In this document: piece after piece, positions 7,728-17,863 of the stretch
How the letters are laid out: each line of letters begins with the position of its first letter
How positions within the stretch are numbered: position 1 is the stretch's first letter
Assembly: GCF_004135365.1 (NCBI RefSeq)
Contig: NZ_CP035492.1
Coordinates: 1,054,001-1,118,000, forward strand
Direction of reading: 5' to 3'
Origin: Paenibacillus protaetiae
GTDB taxonomy: Bacteria > Bacillota > Bacilli > Paenibacillales > Paenibacillaceae
Length of the DNA stretch: 64,000 bases
Made by a program: the position numbers and the translations under genes
The notes under the pieces: generated by a model
Databases searched by the model: none
Told to the model about the DNA's origin: nothing
The model's input: only the letters and a program-made list of their open reading frames with translations

Positions 7728-9365
7728 ATGAGACAGCTGCTCATAGTAGATGATGAACCGATTGCGGTAGAAGGGCTGAAATCCGGTGTGGACTGGCTGT
7801 CCCTCGGGATCACCGGCGTGATGGCTGCTTACAGTGTCGAACAGGCGAAGGAGGTTTTTGGACGGGAGCATGTCGACATTTTGCTGTGCGATATTGAGAT
7901 GCCGAAGGGAACCGGCCTTCAGCTGCTGGAATGGGTCCGGCACAATTATCCGCAGACCGAAACGATATTTTTGACCTGCCATGCTGATTTTCAATATGCG
8001 AGACAGGCAATCCAGCTGGGCAGTCTGGACTATTTGCTTAAGCCGATTCCTTATGAAGAGCTGAAGCAGGTCGTTGAAAAAGCAATAAACAAAATGGACA
8101 AGGAGCAGCATTTAAGCGAATTCAGCCAGTTCGGCAAGTTCTGGATCCAGCATCAGCCGATGCTGGTCGAACGGTTTTGGCTGGATGTTCTTCACCAGGC
8201 CATTCCCGCTAAAGAGCAGGCGATTAGCGAAGCCGCCCGGGAGCGCAACATTCCGTATTCGGAAAAACTCGTTTTTTTGCCAATTTTGCTACGTGTCCGG
8301 CGCTGGTACAAACAATATTCGCTGCGGGACAAAAAAACGATGGAGTATGCCCTTCGCAAAGCGGCCGAGGAAGTCGTCATGCAGCGTCCGGACCGCGGTC
8401 TTCTGCTTGCAACCGGCGACGATATGATGCTTGTTGTGCTGAATGGGGGAATGGAAGCATCGGACCGCGCCGGCTTGAAGGCAATATGCGAGTCGTATAT
8501 TACAGCCTGCCGGCTGTATTTCGAATGCGACGTATCTTGTTACATTGGCGAACCGGTCCGCGGGCATGAGATGGCTGCGATGTACCAGCGGCTCCAGCGG
8601 GCGGACACCGACAATGTGGCAAGCGACAATTGCGTTGCTTTTGCCGGCGAGCGGCCAGTCCCGGCTTATCCAAGCCCGCTGCCGGATATGAGCCTATGGG
8701 GAATCATGCTGAAGGAAGGGGCGCGGGATAAAGTGATCGGCGAAGCGGAAGCTTTTATCCACAAGCAGGTGGAGGAGGGCAGGCTTACGCCTAAGCTGCT
8801 CGCGCTGTTTATTCAAGATTTCCAGCAGCTGGTTCATTACGTGCTCCAGGTTAAGGGGATTCACGCCCACCAGCTGCTGAGCGACAGCCAGTCCATGGAG
8901 TATTATGCCCGTGCCGGCCGTTCGGCAAAAGATGCGGTTATCTGGATCAGGCATATTGTCGGGAAGTCGCTTGATTACACCGAGTCCGTTGAGCACACGC
9001 CAAGTGTCGTCGAACAAGCCAAGGCGTATATTCAGGAGCATTTGGCCGAAGTGATTTCAAGAGAGGATATTGCCAATCATGTGTATTTGAACCCGGATTA
9101 TTTGACCCGGATATTCAAGCGGGACACAGGTTTGTCTATTTCGGATTACCTGCTGCAGCAGAGGCTTCATATTGCCGCCGAGCTGCTCGCGAATACGGAC
9201 TTGTCTGTCAGCTCCGTCGCCATTCGAATCGGTTATGCCAATTTCTCGCATTTTTCCCGCATGTTCAAAAAATATAGGGGCATGAATCCAATGGAATTCA
9301 GGCAATCCCGCCAGCCTGCCCGCCATGGAAGCGAAAGTCGTCAAAGTGACAGCGGGAAGTCGTAA
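7728..9365 (+). CDS. yesN: Response regulator with AraC-type DNA-binding domain, YesN family
   Basis: A 545-residue protein. The N-terminal receiver domain shows LLIVDDEP, the phosphorylation site in LLCDIEMPKGTG (Asp near residue 55) and the conserved lysine in YLLKPIPYEEL. A long middle region of unassigned fold follows. The C-terminal 100 residues form two helix-turn-helix motifs of the AraC type (IANHVYLNPDYLTRIFKRD and VAIRIGYANFSHFSRMFKK). AAGGAG precedes the ATG and the gene is co-transcribed with the kinase. It probably activates the transporter and hydrolase genes starting 80 bp downstream; this target is inferred from position. Confidence 0.93.
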   Translation: MRQLLIVDDEPIAVEGLKSGVDWLSLGITGVMAAYSVEQAKEVFGREHVDILLCDIEMPKGTGLQLLEWVRHNYPQTETIFLTCHADFQYARQAIQLGSLDYLLKPIPYEELKQVVEKAINKMDKEQHLSEFSQFGKFWIQHQPMLVERFWLDVLHQAIPAKEQAISEAARERNIPYSEKLVFLPILLRVRRWYKQYSLRDKKTMEYALRKAAEEVVMQRPDRGLLLATGDDMMLVVLNGGMEASDRAGLKAICESYITACRLYFECDVSCYIGEPVRGHEMAAMYQRLQRADTDNVASDNCVAFAGERPVPAYPSPLPDMSLWGIMLKEGARDKVIGEAEAFIHKQVEEGRLTPKLLALFIQDFQQLVHYVLQVKGIHAHQLLSDSQSMEYYARAGRSAKDAVIWIRHIVGKSLDYTESVEHTPSVVEQAKAYIQEHLAEVISREDIANHVYLNPDYLTRIFKRDTGLSISDYLLQQRLHIAAELLANTDLSVSSVAIRIGYANFSHFSRMFKKYRGMNPMEFRQSRQPARHGSESRQSDSGKS

Positions 9366-9377
9366 GAACAGCAGAGG

Positions 9378-9391
9378 AGGAAGCGCTGTCA
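9378..9391 (+). promoter_or_regulatory. Candidate catabolite-responsive (cre) site
   Basis: AGGAAGCGCTGTCA matches the cre consensus TGNAARCGNWWWCA in all but two positions. It lies in the gap between the regulator gene and the transporter lipoprotein gene, where CcpA repression of a sugar operon would be expected. Confidence 0.4.
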
Positions 9392-9444
9392 CCTTACAAT
9401 AGAAACAGCTTCACAGATCATGCTTATTGCGGGGGGAGAATGTA

Positions 9445-10959
9445 ATGAAGAAAAAGTCATTGGCAGTATCGTCAGCGGTTCTTCTAAGCATAGCGTTGAC
9501 GTTATCCGCGTGCGGGGGGAACAATAATGGCAGCGGTTCGACTAATGCGGGCTCCAATTCATCGGCAAATGCCAAAATAGATGAGTTGACGATTGCTTTT
9601 CCGAGCACTTCGCCAAAAGATTTGAATAGGGTCGAGGATGCCATCAACCAAATTACCGAAAACAAAATCCATGCCAAAATCAACTTGATGCCGATCAGCG
9701 GCGGCGAGTGGGTACAGCAAACCAACCTAATGCTTACCAGCAATGAGAAGCTGGATTTGATGTTTGTCTCCGGCGCGCTGTATAACAGCATGGTGGCCAA
9801 GGACCAGCTCATTCCGCTGGACGATCTGCTGAACCAATATGGCAGCGGCATCCAAACGGCTGTTGGCGAAGATTATTTAAATGCCGCTAAGGTGAACAGC
9901 AAAATTTATGCGGTGCCAACCGTTCGCGATATGGCATCCGACTATGGCTTAACGATGCGGAAGGACCTGGTCGATAAGTACAACATCGATGCAAGCAAAA
10001 TCAAGTCGCTGGACGATATGGACCAAGTGCTGCAGACGGTGAAGGACGGCGAAGGGTTTGCGCCGCTGATTCCGTCATCGCCAGGCCAAACGTATTTGGA
10101 TAACTATCTGTTCTACGATCGTTTGGGCGACGGAATCGGCGTATTGCCCGACTACGATAACGGCTTGAAGGTTGTAGACCTGTACGAAACGCCGGAGTAC
10201 AAGGAACTGGTAACCAAACTCCGCGGCTGGTATCAAAAAGGTTATATTATGAAGGATTCCGCAACCAGCAAGACCACGCCTTGGGAACTGATGAAGTCGA
10301 ACAAAGGTTTTGCTTATTTCGCTCCTATGAAACCGGGTTTTGCCGAACAGGAATCGCAAGCAGCCGGTACGCAGCTGACTACGGTAGAGCTTCTGCCTGC
10401 GGTTGCAATGACAAGTACGGTTACTGGCGCGATGTGGGGCGTGCCGGTTAATACAAAGCTGGAAGACAAAGCGGTTCAATTCCTGAATCTGATGTATTCG
10501 GACAAAGATATTGTGAACCTGCTCGACTGGGGGATTGAAGGCACCCATTATGTCAAATCAGATGGTGCTGACAATGTCATTGACTATCCGTCCGGCGTCG
10601 ATTCTTCCACTACCGGATACAATATGCCGCTCGGCTGGATGTTTGGCAATCAATTCCTGTCTTATGTGATGAAGGGAACAGACCCGGATATTTGGAACAA
10701 AATGAGCAGCTTCAACAATAGCGCCAAACATTCCAAAGCGCTTGGGTTCGGTTTCGACCCGACGCCTGTCAAAACGGAATATGCGGCGGTCACCAACGTT
10801 ATTACGCAATACAAATTGCCGCTTGAAACCGGCAGCGTAGATCCTGCCAAGGTGCTGCCTGATTTTATTGCCAAGCTGAAATCGGCCGGCATTGATAAAA
10901 TTATCGCCGAAAAGCAAAAGCAGCTGGATGCCTGGGCGCAAGCCAACTCCGTTCAATAA
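9445..10959 (+). CDS. Extracellular sugar-binding lipoprotein (LplA/YtcQ type)
   Basis: A solute-binding lipoprotein of about 504 residues for a carbohydrate ABC importer. The signal peptide starts with three lysines and ends at the lipobox LTLSAC, followed by a Gly/Asn/Ser-rich linker. The large size and sequence style match the family-1 binding proteins found beside YesMN and LplB/LplC in Paenibacillus. A TTG at 9427 is in frame, but GGGGGGAG sits 6 nt before the ATG at 9445, so that start is used. The substrate is probably an oligosaccharide that the GH3 and GH20 enzymes downstream can cut. Confidence 0.92.
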   Translation: MKKKSLAVSSAVLLSIALTLSACGGNNNGSGSTNAGSNSSANAKIDELTIAFPSTSPKDLNRVEDAINQITENKIHAKINLMPISGGEWVQQTNLMLTSNEKLDLMFVSGALYNSMVAKDQLIPLDDLLNQYGSGIQTAVGEDYLNAAKVNSKIYAVPTVRDMASDYGLTMRKDLVDKYNIDASKIKSLDDMDQVLQTVKDGEGFAPLIPSSPGQTYLDNYLFYDRLGDGIGVLPDYDNGLKVVDLYETPEYKELVTKLRGWYQKGYIMKDSATSKTTPWELMKSNKGFAYFAPMKPGFAEQESQAAGTQLTTVELLPAVAMTSTVTGAMWGVPVNTKLEDKAVQFLNLMYSDKDIVNLLDWGIEGTHYVKSDGADNVIDYPSGVDSSTTGYNMPLGWMFGNQFLSYVMKGTDPDIWNKMSSFNNSAKHSKALGFGFDPTPVKTEYAAVTNVITQYKLPLETGSVDPAKVLPDFIAKLKSAGIDKIIAEKQKQLDAWAQANSVQ

Positions 10960-10976
10960 AACATGCCGAAAGGCAT

Positions 10977-11018
10977 AAGAAGCGACCAATACACAATTGG
11001 CCGCTTCTTTGTTTTTTT
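10977..11018 (+). terminator. Intra-operon terminator/attenuator after the lipoprotein gene
   Basis: AAGAAGCGACCAAT pairs with ATTGGCCGCTTCTT (one mismatch) and a run of T follows. It lies between the binding protein and permease genes. Partial read-through there would give more binding protein than permease. Confidence 0.8.
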
Positions 11019-11156
11019 ATGGCCTATTGTTCGCAGCGGCTTGTGGTCGGTAAAGCGCAAGGCGGAAGTCGTCAGCGCGGTAGAGTACGGTCTGAGATTT
11101 CCGCTAACATAAGGATACAATCGGCGCTACGCCGCACAAGAAAGGGGAGAGACGCG

Positions 11157-12089
11157 ATGACTAACATCGCACACCGCAACAAAAGAAGGCGTCTTCGCCG
11201 GTTTATACCGCTGTACATTATGCTTCTGCCGGGACTTGCTTATTTGGCCATCAACAACTATATGCCTTTGTTTGGTTTGTCGATCGCCTTTAAGGATATC
11301 AATTTCCGCAAAGGAATTTGGCATAGCGACTGGATCGGGTTCCAAAACTTCGAATATTTGTTTAAAACGAGCGACGCATGGATTATTACACGCAATACGC
11401 TGCTGTACAATGCGGTATTTATTGTTCTCGGGTTAGCGATGGCTGTCGCTGTAGCGATATTGCTCAACGAGATCAAAAACAGGTTTGCATCCCGCTTGTA
11501 TCAAAGCGTCATTATATTGCCGTTTCTGATCTCCATCATATTGGTCAGCTATCTCGTATATGCAATGCTGAGCATGGATACGGGTTTTATTAACAAAACC
11601 GTTCTTCCGGCTCTTGGACTTGATCCGATCAACTGGTACAACGAGCCGAAATATTGGCCGTACATTTTGACCATCGTGAATTTGTGGAAAGGCACGGGGT
11701 ATTCCTGCATTGTATTCCTTGCAGCCATCATCGGGATAGACCCGGAATATTATGAAGCCGCCAAGCTGGACGGTGCTTCCAAATGGATGCAAATCCGCAA
11801 AATTACGATCCCGATGATTACGCCTGTCATCATTATGCTCACTTTGCTTGGTATCGGCCGCATTTTTTATTCCGACTTCGGGTTGTTCTATCAAGTACCG
11901 ATGAATTCCGGCGCGTTGTTCTCGACAACGAACGTTATCGACACCTACGTATTCCGCGGACTGATGCAGCTCGGCGACATCGGCATGTCGTCTGCGGCGG
12001 GCTTCTATCAATCTTTGGTCGGGTTCGTGCTTGTCCTGATCTCCAATTATGTCGTCCGCAAAATCAACAAAGAAAACGCCTTGTTCTAA
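11157..12089 (+). CDS. lplB: Sugar ABC transporter permease (LplB type)
   Basis: This inner-membrane permease of about 310 residues has six predicted membrane helices. The EAA loop that docks the ATPase is visible near residue 200 (EAAKLDGASKWMQIRKI). The reading frame extends upstream to 11019, but that extra 46-residue part is basic and overlaps the terminator. AAAGGGGAGAG lies just before the ATG at 11157, giving the normal family N-terminus with a basic patch and then FIPLYIMLLPG. It forms a heterodimer with the next gene product. No ATPase gene is present, as is usual for this family, where a shared MsmX-like ATPase serves many importers. Confidence 0.92.
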   Translation: MTNIAHRNKRRRLRRFIPLYIMLLPGLAYLAINNYMPLFGLSIAFKDINFRKGIWHSDWIGFQNFEYLFKTSDAWIITRNTLLYNAVFIVLGLAMAVAVAILLNEIKNRFASRLYQSVIILPFLISIILVSYLVYAMLSMDTGFINKTVLPALGLDPINWYNEPKYWPYILTIVNLWKGTGYSCIVFLAAIIGIDPEYYEAAKLDGASKWMQIRKITIPMITPVIIMLTLLGIGRIFYSDFGLFYQVPMNSGALFSTTNVIDTYVFRGLMQLGDIGMSSAAGFYQSLVGFVLVLISNYVVRKINKENALF

Positions 12090-12104
12090 AAAGGAGCGAT
12101 TGAT

Positions 12105-12989
12105 ATGGATAAAGAAAACCGGATATGGCAGTGGGCGGCGCACATCATGATGATCGTTCTTTCGCTTGCCTGCGTGCTGCCCTTTGTATTGTTGTTTATG
12201 GCCTCCATCACGGATGAATCGTCTATTGTAAAACATGGCTATACACTGTTTCCATCCGTCCTCAGCCTTGATGCATACGATTATTTGTGGAAGCAGTCGG
12301 ATCAAATTTTCCACGCGTATGGCGTCACAATTCTGGTTACGGCGGTAGGCACGGCGGCCAGCCTCATCATGACCTCCCTGCTTGCTTATCCGTTGTCGCG
12401 GAAAGACTTGCCGGGCGGGCAAGTGATTGCATTTATCGTATTTTTTACGCTGCTGTTTAATGGCGGGCTTGTGCCAACTTATTTGGTGTATACACAAATC
12501 TTTCATTTGAAAAATACGATCTTTGCGCTATTAGTGCCTTGGCTGCTGATGAACGGCTTTAACGTTCTGCTGATGCGCACGTTTTTCTCGACCACCATTC
12601 CAACGGCCGTGCTGGAGTCGGCCAGCATCGACGGTGCCGGCGAATTCCGGACGTATTTCCGTGTTGTTCTGCCGCTTTCCGCGCCGATCCTGGCGACTGT
12701 CGGCATGTTTCAGGCGCTGGGGTACTGGAACGACTGGAACAACGGGCTTGTATTCGTGACGAATCCCGACTTGTTCAGCCTGCAAAACGTACTGAACCGG
12801 ATTATGAGCGATATCCAGTTCCTGACCTCCAACAGCCGGATGGGGACAAGCCAAGCGCTGGCGCAGCTGCCAAGCGAAACGTTCCGGATGGCCATCGCGG
12901 TCATCGGCGTCATTCCGATTCTGATCGTATATCCGTTTTTCCAAAAATATTTTGTAAAAGGGATGACAATCGGCGCCGTGAAAGGGTAA
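12105..12989 (+). CDS. lplC: Sugar ABC transporter permease (LplC/YtcP type)
   Basis: A second permease of 294 residues with six membrane helices. Its ATPase-docking loop is ESASIDGAGEFRTYFRVVLP. An AAAAGGAGCG ribosome site precedes the ATG. It lies 15 bp behind the first permease gene and 54 bp before the first glycosidase, so all are probably on one transcript. It completes the membrane channel of the oligosaccharide importer. Confidence 0.92.
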   Translation: MDKENRIWQWAAHIMMIVLSLACVLPFVLLFMASITDESSIVKHGYTLFPSVLSLDAYDYLWKQSDQIFHAYGVTILVTAVGTAASLIMTSLLAYPLSRKDLPGGQVIAFIVFFTLLFNGGLVPTYLVYTQIFHLKNTIFALLVPWLLMNGFNVLLMRTFFSTTIPTAVLESASIDGAGEFRTYFRVVLPLSAPILATVGMFQALGYWNDWNNGLVFVTNPDLFSLQNVLNRIMSDIQFLTSNSRMGTSQALAQLPSETFRMAIAVIGVIPILIVYPFFQKYFVKGMTIGAVKG

Positions 12990-13043
12990 TGCGTTGTCAT
13001 TTGCCCTTATTATTCAATCTATCTATAGAAGGAGAATACAATC

Positions 13044-15566
13044 ATGATTGGAATCTGGCATGCTTTTGCCGAAACGCCCCGATGGAAGCTGAAACTGCAG
13101 GTTAAAGTTTCTAAAAAAGCGGCTTACAGTGTCGATATCGCCATGGAGCCGCTGCCGCTCTCCATTCGGATGGAGAATGTGACCGTAGAAGGGAATACGG
13201 TACGCGGCACCGGCAGCGCCTTCTGGAAGCCGGACGAGAAGGCGGAAGCCGAGCTGAAGTTTGAACAGTCGTCCTTCAGCGGCCGGTTATATATCCCGCT
13301 GTTTGGCGAGCTCCAGCTGCAAGGAAAGGAAGGACGGGGACCGTTCCTGTCCGAAGCGCTGATGGAACAGATCAAGCCATACCGCAGCGGCAAGGTTGTC
13401 CAGCGTACCGATGAACAGATTCAAGCGGCTGTAGAGGAGCTGCTGAGCCGGATGTCCATTGCCGACAAGGTCGGACAGATGTGCCAGTGCATGGCGTCGA
13501 ATTTCTCATTCGGCGGGGCCGTCGCTACCGATCCGCCCGAGAAGCTGATCGCCGAAGGACGGGCAGGCTCTGTTCTTGGCGCTTTCGACATTAACCGGGT
13601 GTTCGAGCTGCAAAAGATCGCCGTCGAGCAGTCGCCGCTTGGCATTCCGCTGCTTTTTAACGGCGATATTATCCATGGCGCCCAGACGATATTCCCGGTC
13701 CCGTTAGCCTGGTCCTGCAGCTGGGATATGGAAGCGATCCGTGAAGCCTGTGCCATTGCCGCGAAGGAAGCAAGCGCGTCCGGACTGATGTATAACCATG
13801 GCCCTATGATTGATATTACGCGTGACCCGCGCTGGGGAAGAGTAGTGGAAGGCGCCGGCGAAGATCCGTATTTGGGTTCCCTGATCGCAAAAGCGCAGGT
13901 AGAAGGGTTTCAGGGCAGCTCCCTGCTTCATGAAGAGACGATGATCGCCTGCCTGAAGCATTTTATCGGCTACGGGGCGGCAGAAGGCGGACGCGATTAC
14001 AACACGGTAGATCTTTCGGAAGGCATCCTGCGTAATGTTTATTTGCCGCCGTTCCAAGCCGGAATCGAAGCGGGAGCCGGTTCGGTAATGAACGCCTTTA
14101 ATATTTACCAGGGCGTTCCTGTCGCAGCCAGCGCCGAGCTGCTTAAAGGGCTGCTTCGGGATGAGCTTGGCTTTGACGGCATCCTGATTTCAGATTACGG
14201 GGCGGTTGACGAGATCGTACAGCACGGCTACGCCAAAGACGCCAAGGAAGCCGCCCGCCTTGCGGTGAACGCTTCGATGGATATGGAGATGGTTACCCGC
14301 GCGTTCGATTCTATTCCCGAGCTGCTTCATGAAGGGAAGCTTACCGAGGCGCAGCTGGATGAGGCGGTCCGCCGCATTGTGACTTACAAGTACAAAACGG
14401 GATTGATGGACGATCCGTTCCGCTACATCCGCCCGGAGAAGGAACGCGAATATCATTTCAGTGCAGACCATTTGCAGTCGAGTCTTGAGCTTGCCCGCAA
14501 GTCAATCGTATTGCTGAAAAATGACGGCGTGCTTCCGCTTGCCCGCAACGCCGGCAAAATCGCGCTGATCGGACCGTTTGCAGACAGCAAGGATTTGCTT
14601 GGCCCGTGGCAGTTTTCCCGTTACGGGCATGAGACGGTTACGCTTTACGAAGGGCTGCAGGCGAAAGGCTTCACGGAAGACCGCCTGTTATACGCTGCAG
14701 GCTGCGGGGTGAATTCCGCACTGGAAGGCGGCATTAAAGCAGCTGTGGAGCAAGCGAAGCAAGCCGAGCTGGTTGTGCTTGCGCTGGGAGAGGGCAGTGA
14801 GATGTCCGGCGAAGCGGCATCCCGCATGAGCTTGGAGCTGCCGGCTGTACAGCGCGAGCTTGCCGAAGCGGTTATATCCGCCGGCAAACCGGTTGTTCTT
14901 GTGCTGACGAGCGGACGCCCTCTTGTATTGGACTGGTTTGAACGGCATGCGAATGCCATAGTGGAAACCTGGTTCCTTGGCTCCCAAGCCGGTCATGCGA
15001 TTGCGGATGTGCTTCTCGGGCAATACAATCCTTCCGGCCGGCTGACCATGAGCTTTCCTGCACAGACGGGGCAGGTGCCGGTTTATTATAATCAATTCCG
15101 GACCGGCCGGCCGCAGACCGCTGCCAATGCCTCCGAGAAATACATCAGCAAATATTTGGACGGCCCGAACGAGCCGCTGTATCCGTTTGGCTACGGGCTT
15201 AGCTATACTTCGTTTGAATACAGCGGGTTGTCGCTGGATCAAAACCAAATCAAACCGGGCGAGACGCTTCGTGCAAGCGTTACGGTTAAAAATGCCGGCA
15301 CGCAGACGGGCGAAGAAACGGTGCAGCTGTACATTCAGGATGTTTACGGCAGCATTGTCCGGCCGGTAAAGGAGCTGAAGGGCTTCGCGAAAGCGGTGCT
15401 GGAAGCCGGAGAAAGCCGGCAGATCGTGTTCGAAATCAGCAGCTCCGATCTGGCATTCTGGACTCCGGCCGGCGGATATGTAACCGAACCGGGTGATTTC
15501 CGCGTCATGATCGGCTCGAACAGCAGGGATGTCCAGACCGCATCGTTTGAATTAATCCAACCATAA
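13044..15566 (+). CDS. bglX: GH3 beta-glucosidase with extra N-terminal domain
   Basis: An 840-residue glycoside hydrolase family 3 enzyme without a signal peptide, so cytoplasmic. Residues from about 128 form the GH3 barrel ([28 protein letters not shown]). The nucleophile is Asp near residue 384 in LISDYGAV. The second GH3 domain follows, then a fibronectin III-like domain ending near RPVKELKGF and beyond. The first 125 residues are a beta-rich segment not part of standard GH3 enzymes; its role is unknown. It probably releases terminal glucose or a related sugar from the imported oligosaccharide. AAGGAG precedes the ATG. Confidence 0.9.
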   Translation: MIGIWHAFAETPRWKLKLQVKVSKKAAYSVDIAMEPLPLSIRMENVTVEGNTVRGTGSAFWKPDEKAEAELKFEQSSFSGRLYIPLFGELQLQGKEGRGPFLSEALMEQIKPYRSGKVVQRTDEQIQAAVEELLSRMSIADKVGQMCQCMASNFSFGGAVATDPPEKLIAEGRAGSVLGAFDINRVFELQKIAVEQSPLGIPLLFNGDIIHGAQTIFPVPLAWSCSWDMEAIREACAIAAKEASASGLMYNHGPMIDITRDPRWGRVVEGAGEDPYLGSLIAKAQVEGFQGSSLLHEETMIACLKHFIGYGAAEGGRDYNTVDLSEGILRNVYLPPFQAGIEAGAGSVMNAFNIYQGVPVAASAELLKGLLRDELGFDGILISDYGAVDEIVQHGYAKDAKEAARLAVNASMDMEMVTRAFDSIPELLHEGKLTEAQLDEAVRRIVTYKYKTGLMDDPFRYIRPEKEREYHFSADHLQSSLELARKSIVLLKNDGVLPLARNAGKIALIGPFADSKDLLGPWQFSRYGHETVTLYEGLQAKGFTEDRLLYAAGCGVNSALEGGIKAAVEQAKQAELVVLALGEGSEMSGEAASRMSLELPAVQRELAEAVISAGKPVVLVLTSGRPLVLDWFERHANAIVETWFLGSQAGHAIADVLLGQYNPSGRLTMSFPAQTGQVPVYYNQFRTGRPQTAANASEKYISKYLDGPNEPLYPFGYGLSYTSFEYSGLSLDQNQIKPGETLRASVTVKNAGTQTGEETVQLYIQDVYGSIVRPVKELKGFAKAVLEAGESRQIVFEISSSDLAFWTPAGGYVTEPGDFRVMIGSNSRDVQTASFELIQP

Positions 15567-15583
15567 AGCAAGGAGATGAAGAT

Positions 15584-17863
15584 ATGAGCGGGACGAGAGA
15601 CATGAAGGCGATTATTGCGCAGATGACATTGGAGGAGAAGGCCAGCTTGTGTGCGGGAGCAGATACATGGAACACCCGCAGCATCGAACGGCTTGGCATT
15701 CCGTCCATCATGATGACGGATGGCCCGCATGGCCTGCGCAAGCAGCAGGGGTCGGCAGATCATCTGGGGTTGTTCAACAGCGTTCCGGCAACCTGCTTTC
15801 CTTCGGCTGCCGGCGCAGCCAGCTCATGGAACCGCCAATTGATCCGGCAAATGGGCGAAGCGCTAGGCCGCGAATGCCAGGCGGAGAATGTTGGCGTGCT
15901 GCTTGGCCCTGGCGTCAATATTAAACGTTCGCCGTTATGCGGGCGAAACTTTGAATATTTTTCCGAAGATCCGTATTTATCATCGGAGATAGCGGCTCAT
16001 CATATAGCCGGGGTACAAAGCCAAGGGGTTGGCACGTCGCTTAAACATTTTGCAGCCAACAACCAGGAGCACCGCCGCATGACCTCCGATTCCATCGTTG
16101 ACGAACGGACGCTGCGGGAAATTTATCTGGCCAGCTTTGAGGGTGCTGTCAAGCAAGCCCAGCCATGGACCGTCATGTCTGCCTATAACAAAGTGAACGG
16201 TACGTTCGCGTCCGAGAACGAGGAGCTGCTGACGGACATTCTGAAAGGCGAGTGGGGCCATGAAGGACTGGTCGTGTCCGACTGGGGCGCTGTGAACGAG
16301 CGGGCCAAAGGGCTCGCTGCGGGATTGGAATTAGAGATGCCTTCAAGCCACGGCGAAGGCGAAAGGCAGATCGTCGAGGCGGTGACAGGCGGCCAGCTGT
16401 CCGAAAGCAAGCTGAATGAAGCGGTTGAACGGATATTGGGCGTTGTCTTTAAGGCCGCCGACAACCGCCGCCCGGAAACCGTTGTAGATCCGGAGAAGCA
16501 TCATCAGCTTGCGCGCGAAATCGCTCGCGAAAGTATGGTTTTGCTGAAAAACGAAGACGGGATATTGCCTCTTGCCAAAGCCGGAACTATAGCTGTGCTT
16601 GGCGCGATGGCGCAGGAGCCCCGGTATCAAGGCAGCGGCAGCTCGCAAATTCGCCCAACCCGGCTTGATTCTATACGGGGAGAGCTGGAGAAATCGGCGG
16701 GACCGGCAGCGAAACTGGTGTATGCGCAGGGCTATGAGCTGGATGGAGAGGAACCGGATGAAGCATTGACCGATGAAGCGTTGCGCGCAGCTTCGGAATC
16801 GTCCGTAACGATTCTGTTCGCAGGCCTTCCGCGCCGCTATGAATCGGAAGGCTTCGACCGCCAGCATTTGCGGATGCCGCAAAATCAGGTTGCACTGATC
16901 CAAAGAGTGGCAGCTGTGCAGCCGAATCTTGTAGTCGTGCTCAGCAACGGCGCCCCGGTTGAGATGCCTTGGCTGGCTTCCGCCAAAGGAGTGCTGGAAG
17001 CTTATCTCGGCGGCCAGGCGCTTGGCGGAGCGGTCGCCGATCTGTTGTTTGGCGATGCCAATCCGTCCGGAAAGCTGGCTGAAACTTTCCCGGCGAAGCT
17101 GAGCGACAATCCTTCGTATCTCTTTTTCCCCGGCGAAGGCAATAAAGTCGAATACCGGGAAGGGATTTTTGTCGGGTACCGTTATTACGATAAGAAAAAC
17201 ATTACGCCGCTGTTTCCGTTTGGCCACGGGCTCAGCTACACCACGTTCAGCTACTCGGAGCTGGCAGTGGACAGCAGGACGATTCACGATACCGATGTAC
17301 TGCATGTGTCGGTGAAGGTAACGAATACCGGTTCCCGTAAAGGTCAAGAAGTCGTACAGCTGTATGTAAGAGATGTGGAAAGCTCGGTGATCCGGCCGGA
17401 GAAAGAATTAAAGGGCTTTGATAAAATCGAACTTGAGCCGGGCGAATCCCAGGTCGTTACGTTTGAGCTGAACAAGCGCAGTTTCGCTTATTACGATACG
17501 GATTTGCGGCAGTGGACGGTGGAATCGGGCGATTTCGAGCTGCTGGTCGGCCGCTCGTCGCGGGACATCGTATTGTCCGAGACGGTAAACGTGTTGTCTA
17601 CAACTACAAAAAGCGAACCGTATCACCGTAATTCCACGCTGTCCGAGGTTGGCCAAACCACCGCGGGCGAAGCATTCGTAAATCAATTGATCGCGGCCTT
17701 GCCTTTTGCAGAAGGCCTTGCACAGGAGCATACCGCTATGCTGCGCGCTTTTATGGAGCATATGCCGCTTCGCGGACTGATTTCGTTCAGCGGGGGCAAA
17801 TTTACGGAAAAGGAACTGGCGGCACTCGTGCAGCGTCTGAATGAACAGGAGGCAGGCGAATGA
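15584..17863 (+). CDS. GH3 beta-glucosidase (BglB type)
   Basis: A 759-residue GH3 enzyme of the type represented by clostridial BglB: the N-terminus reads [18 protein letters not shown] and [11 protein letters not shown], with [13 protein letters not shown] in the active site. The nucleophile is Asp near residue 233 in VVSDWGAV. Barrel, second domain and fibronectin III-like domain are all present. A tail of about 90 residues after the fibronectin-like domain is extra and unassigned. No signal peptide, so it works on imported sugars. It differs enough from the preceding GH3 that the two probably act on different linkages. Its stop overlaps the next start. Confidence 0.92.
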   Translation: MSGTRDMKAIIAQMTLEEKASLCAGADTWNTRSIERLGIPSIMMTDGPHGLRKQQGSADHLGLFNSVPATCFPSAAGAASSWNRQLIRQMGEALGRECQAENVGVLLGPGVNIKRSPLCGRNFEYFSEDPYLSSEIAAHHIAGVQSQGVGTSLKHFAANNQEHRRMTSDSIVDERTLREIYLASFEGAVKQAQPWTVMSAYNKVNGTFASENEELLTDILKGEWGHEGLVVSDWGAVNERAKGLAAGLELEMPSSHGEGERQIVEAVTGGQLSESKLNEAVERILGVVFKAADNRRPETVVDPEKHHQLAREIARESMVLLKNEDGILPLAKAGTIAVLGAMAQEPRYQGSGSSQIRPTRLDSIRGELEKSAGPAAKLVYAQGYELDGEEPDEALTDEALRAASESSVTILFAGLPRRYESEGFDRQHLRMPQNQVALIQRVAAVQPNLVVVLSNGAPVEMPWLASAKGVLEAYLGGQALGGAVADLLFGDANPSGKLAETFPAKLSDNPSYLFFPGEGNKVEYREGIFVGYRYYDKKNITPLFPFGHGLSYTTFSYSELAVDSRTIHDTDVLHVSVKVTNTGSRKGQEVVQLYVRDVESSVIRPEKELKGFDKIELEPGESQVVTFELNKRSFAYYDTDLRQWTVESGDFELLVGRSSRDIVLSETVNVLSTTTKSEPYHRNSTLSEVGQTTAGEAFVNQLIAALPFAEGLAQEHTAMLRAFMEHMPLRGLISFSGGKFTEKELAALVQRLNEQEAGE

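Noticed and set aside
11019-11156. 46-residue N-terminal extension of the first sugar permease
   Set aside because: It overlaps the terminator tail, is not permease-like and a much better ribosome site precedes the internal ATG at 11157.
11433-12506. Long minus-strand frame (357 codons) across the two sugar permease genes
   Set aside because: It is antisense to clear permease genes, has His/Gln/Arg-rich low-quality protein sequence, no ribosome site and no family motif.
16343-17347. Minus-strand frame (334 codons) inside the second GH3 gene
   Set aside because: Antisense shadow of a well-defined GH3 enzyme; no start signal and no recognisable domain.
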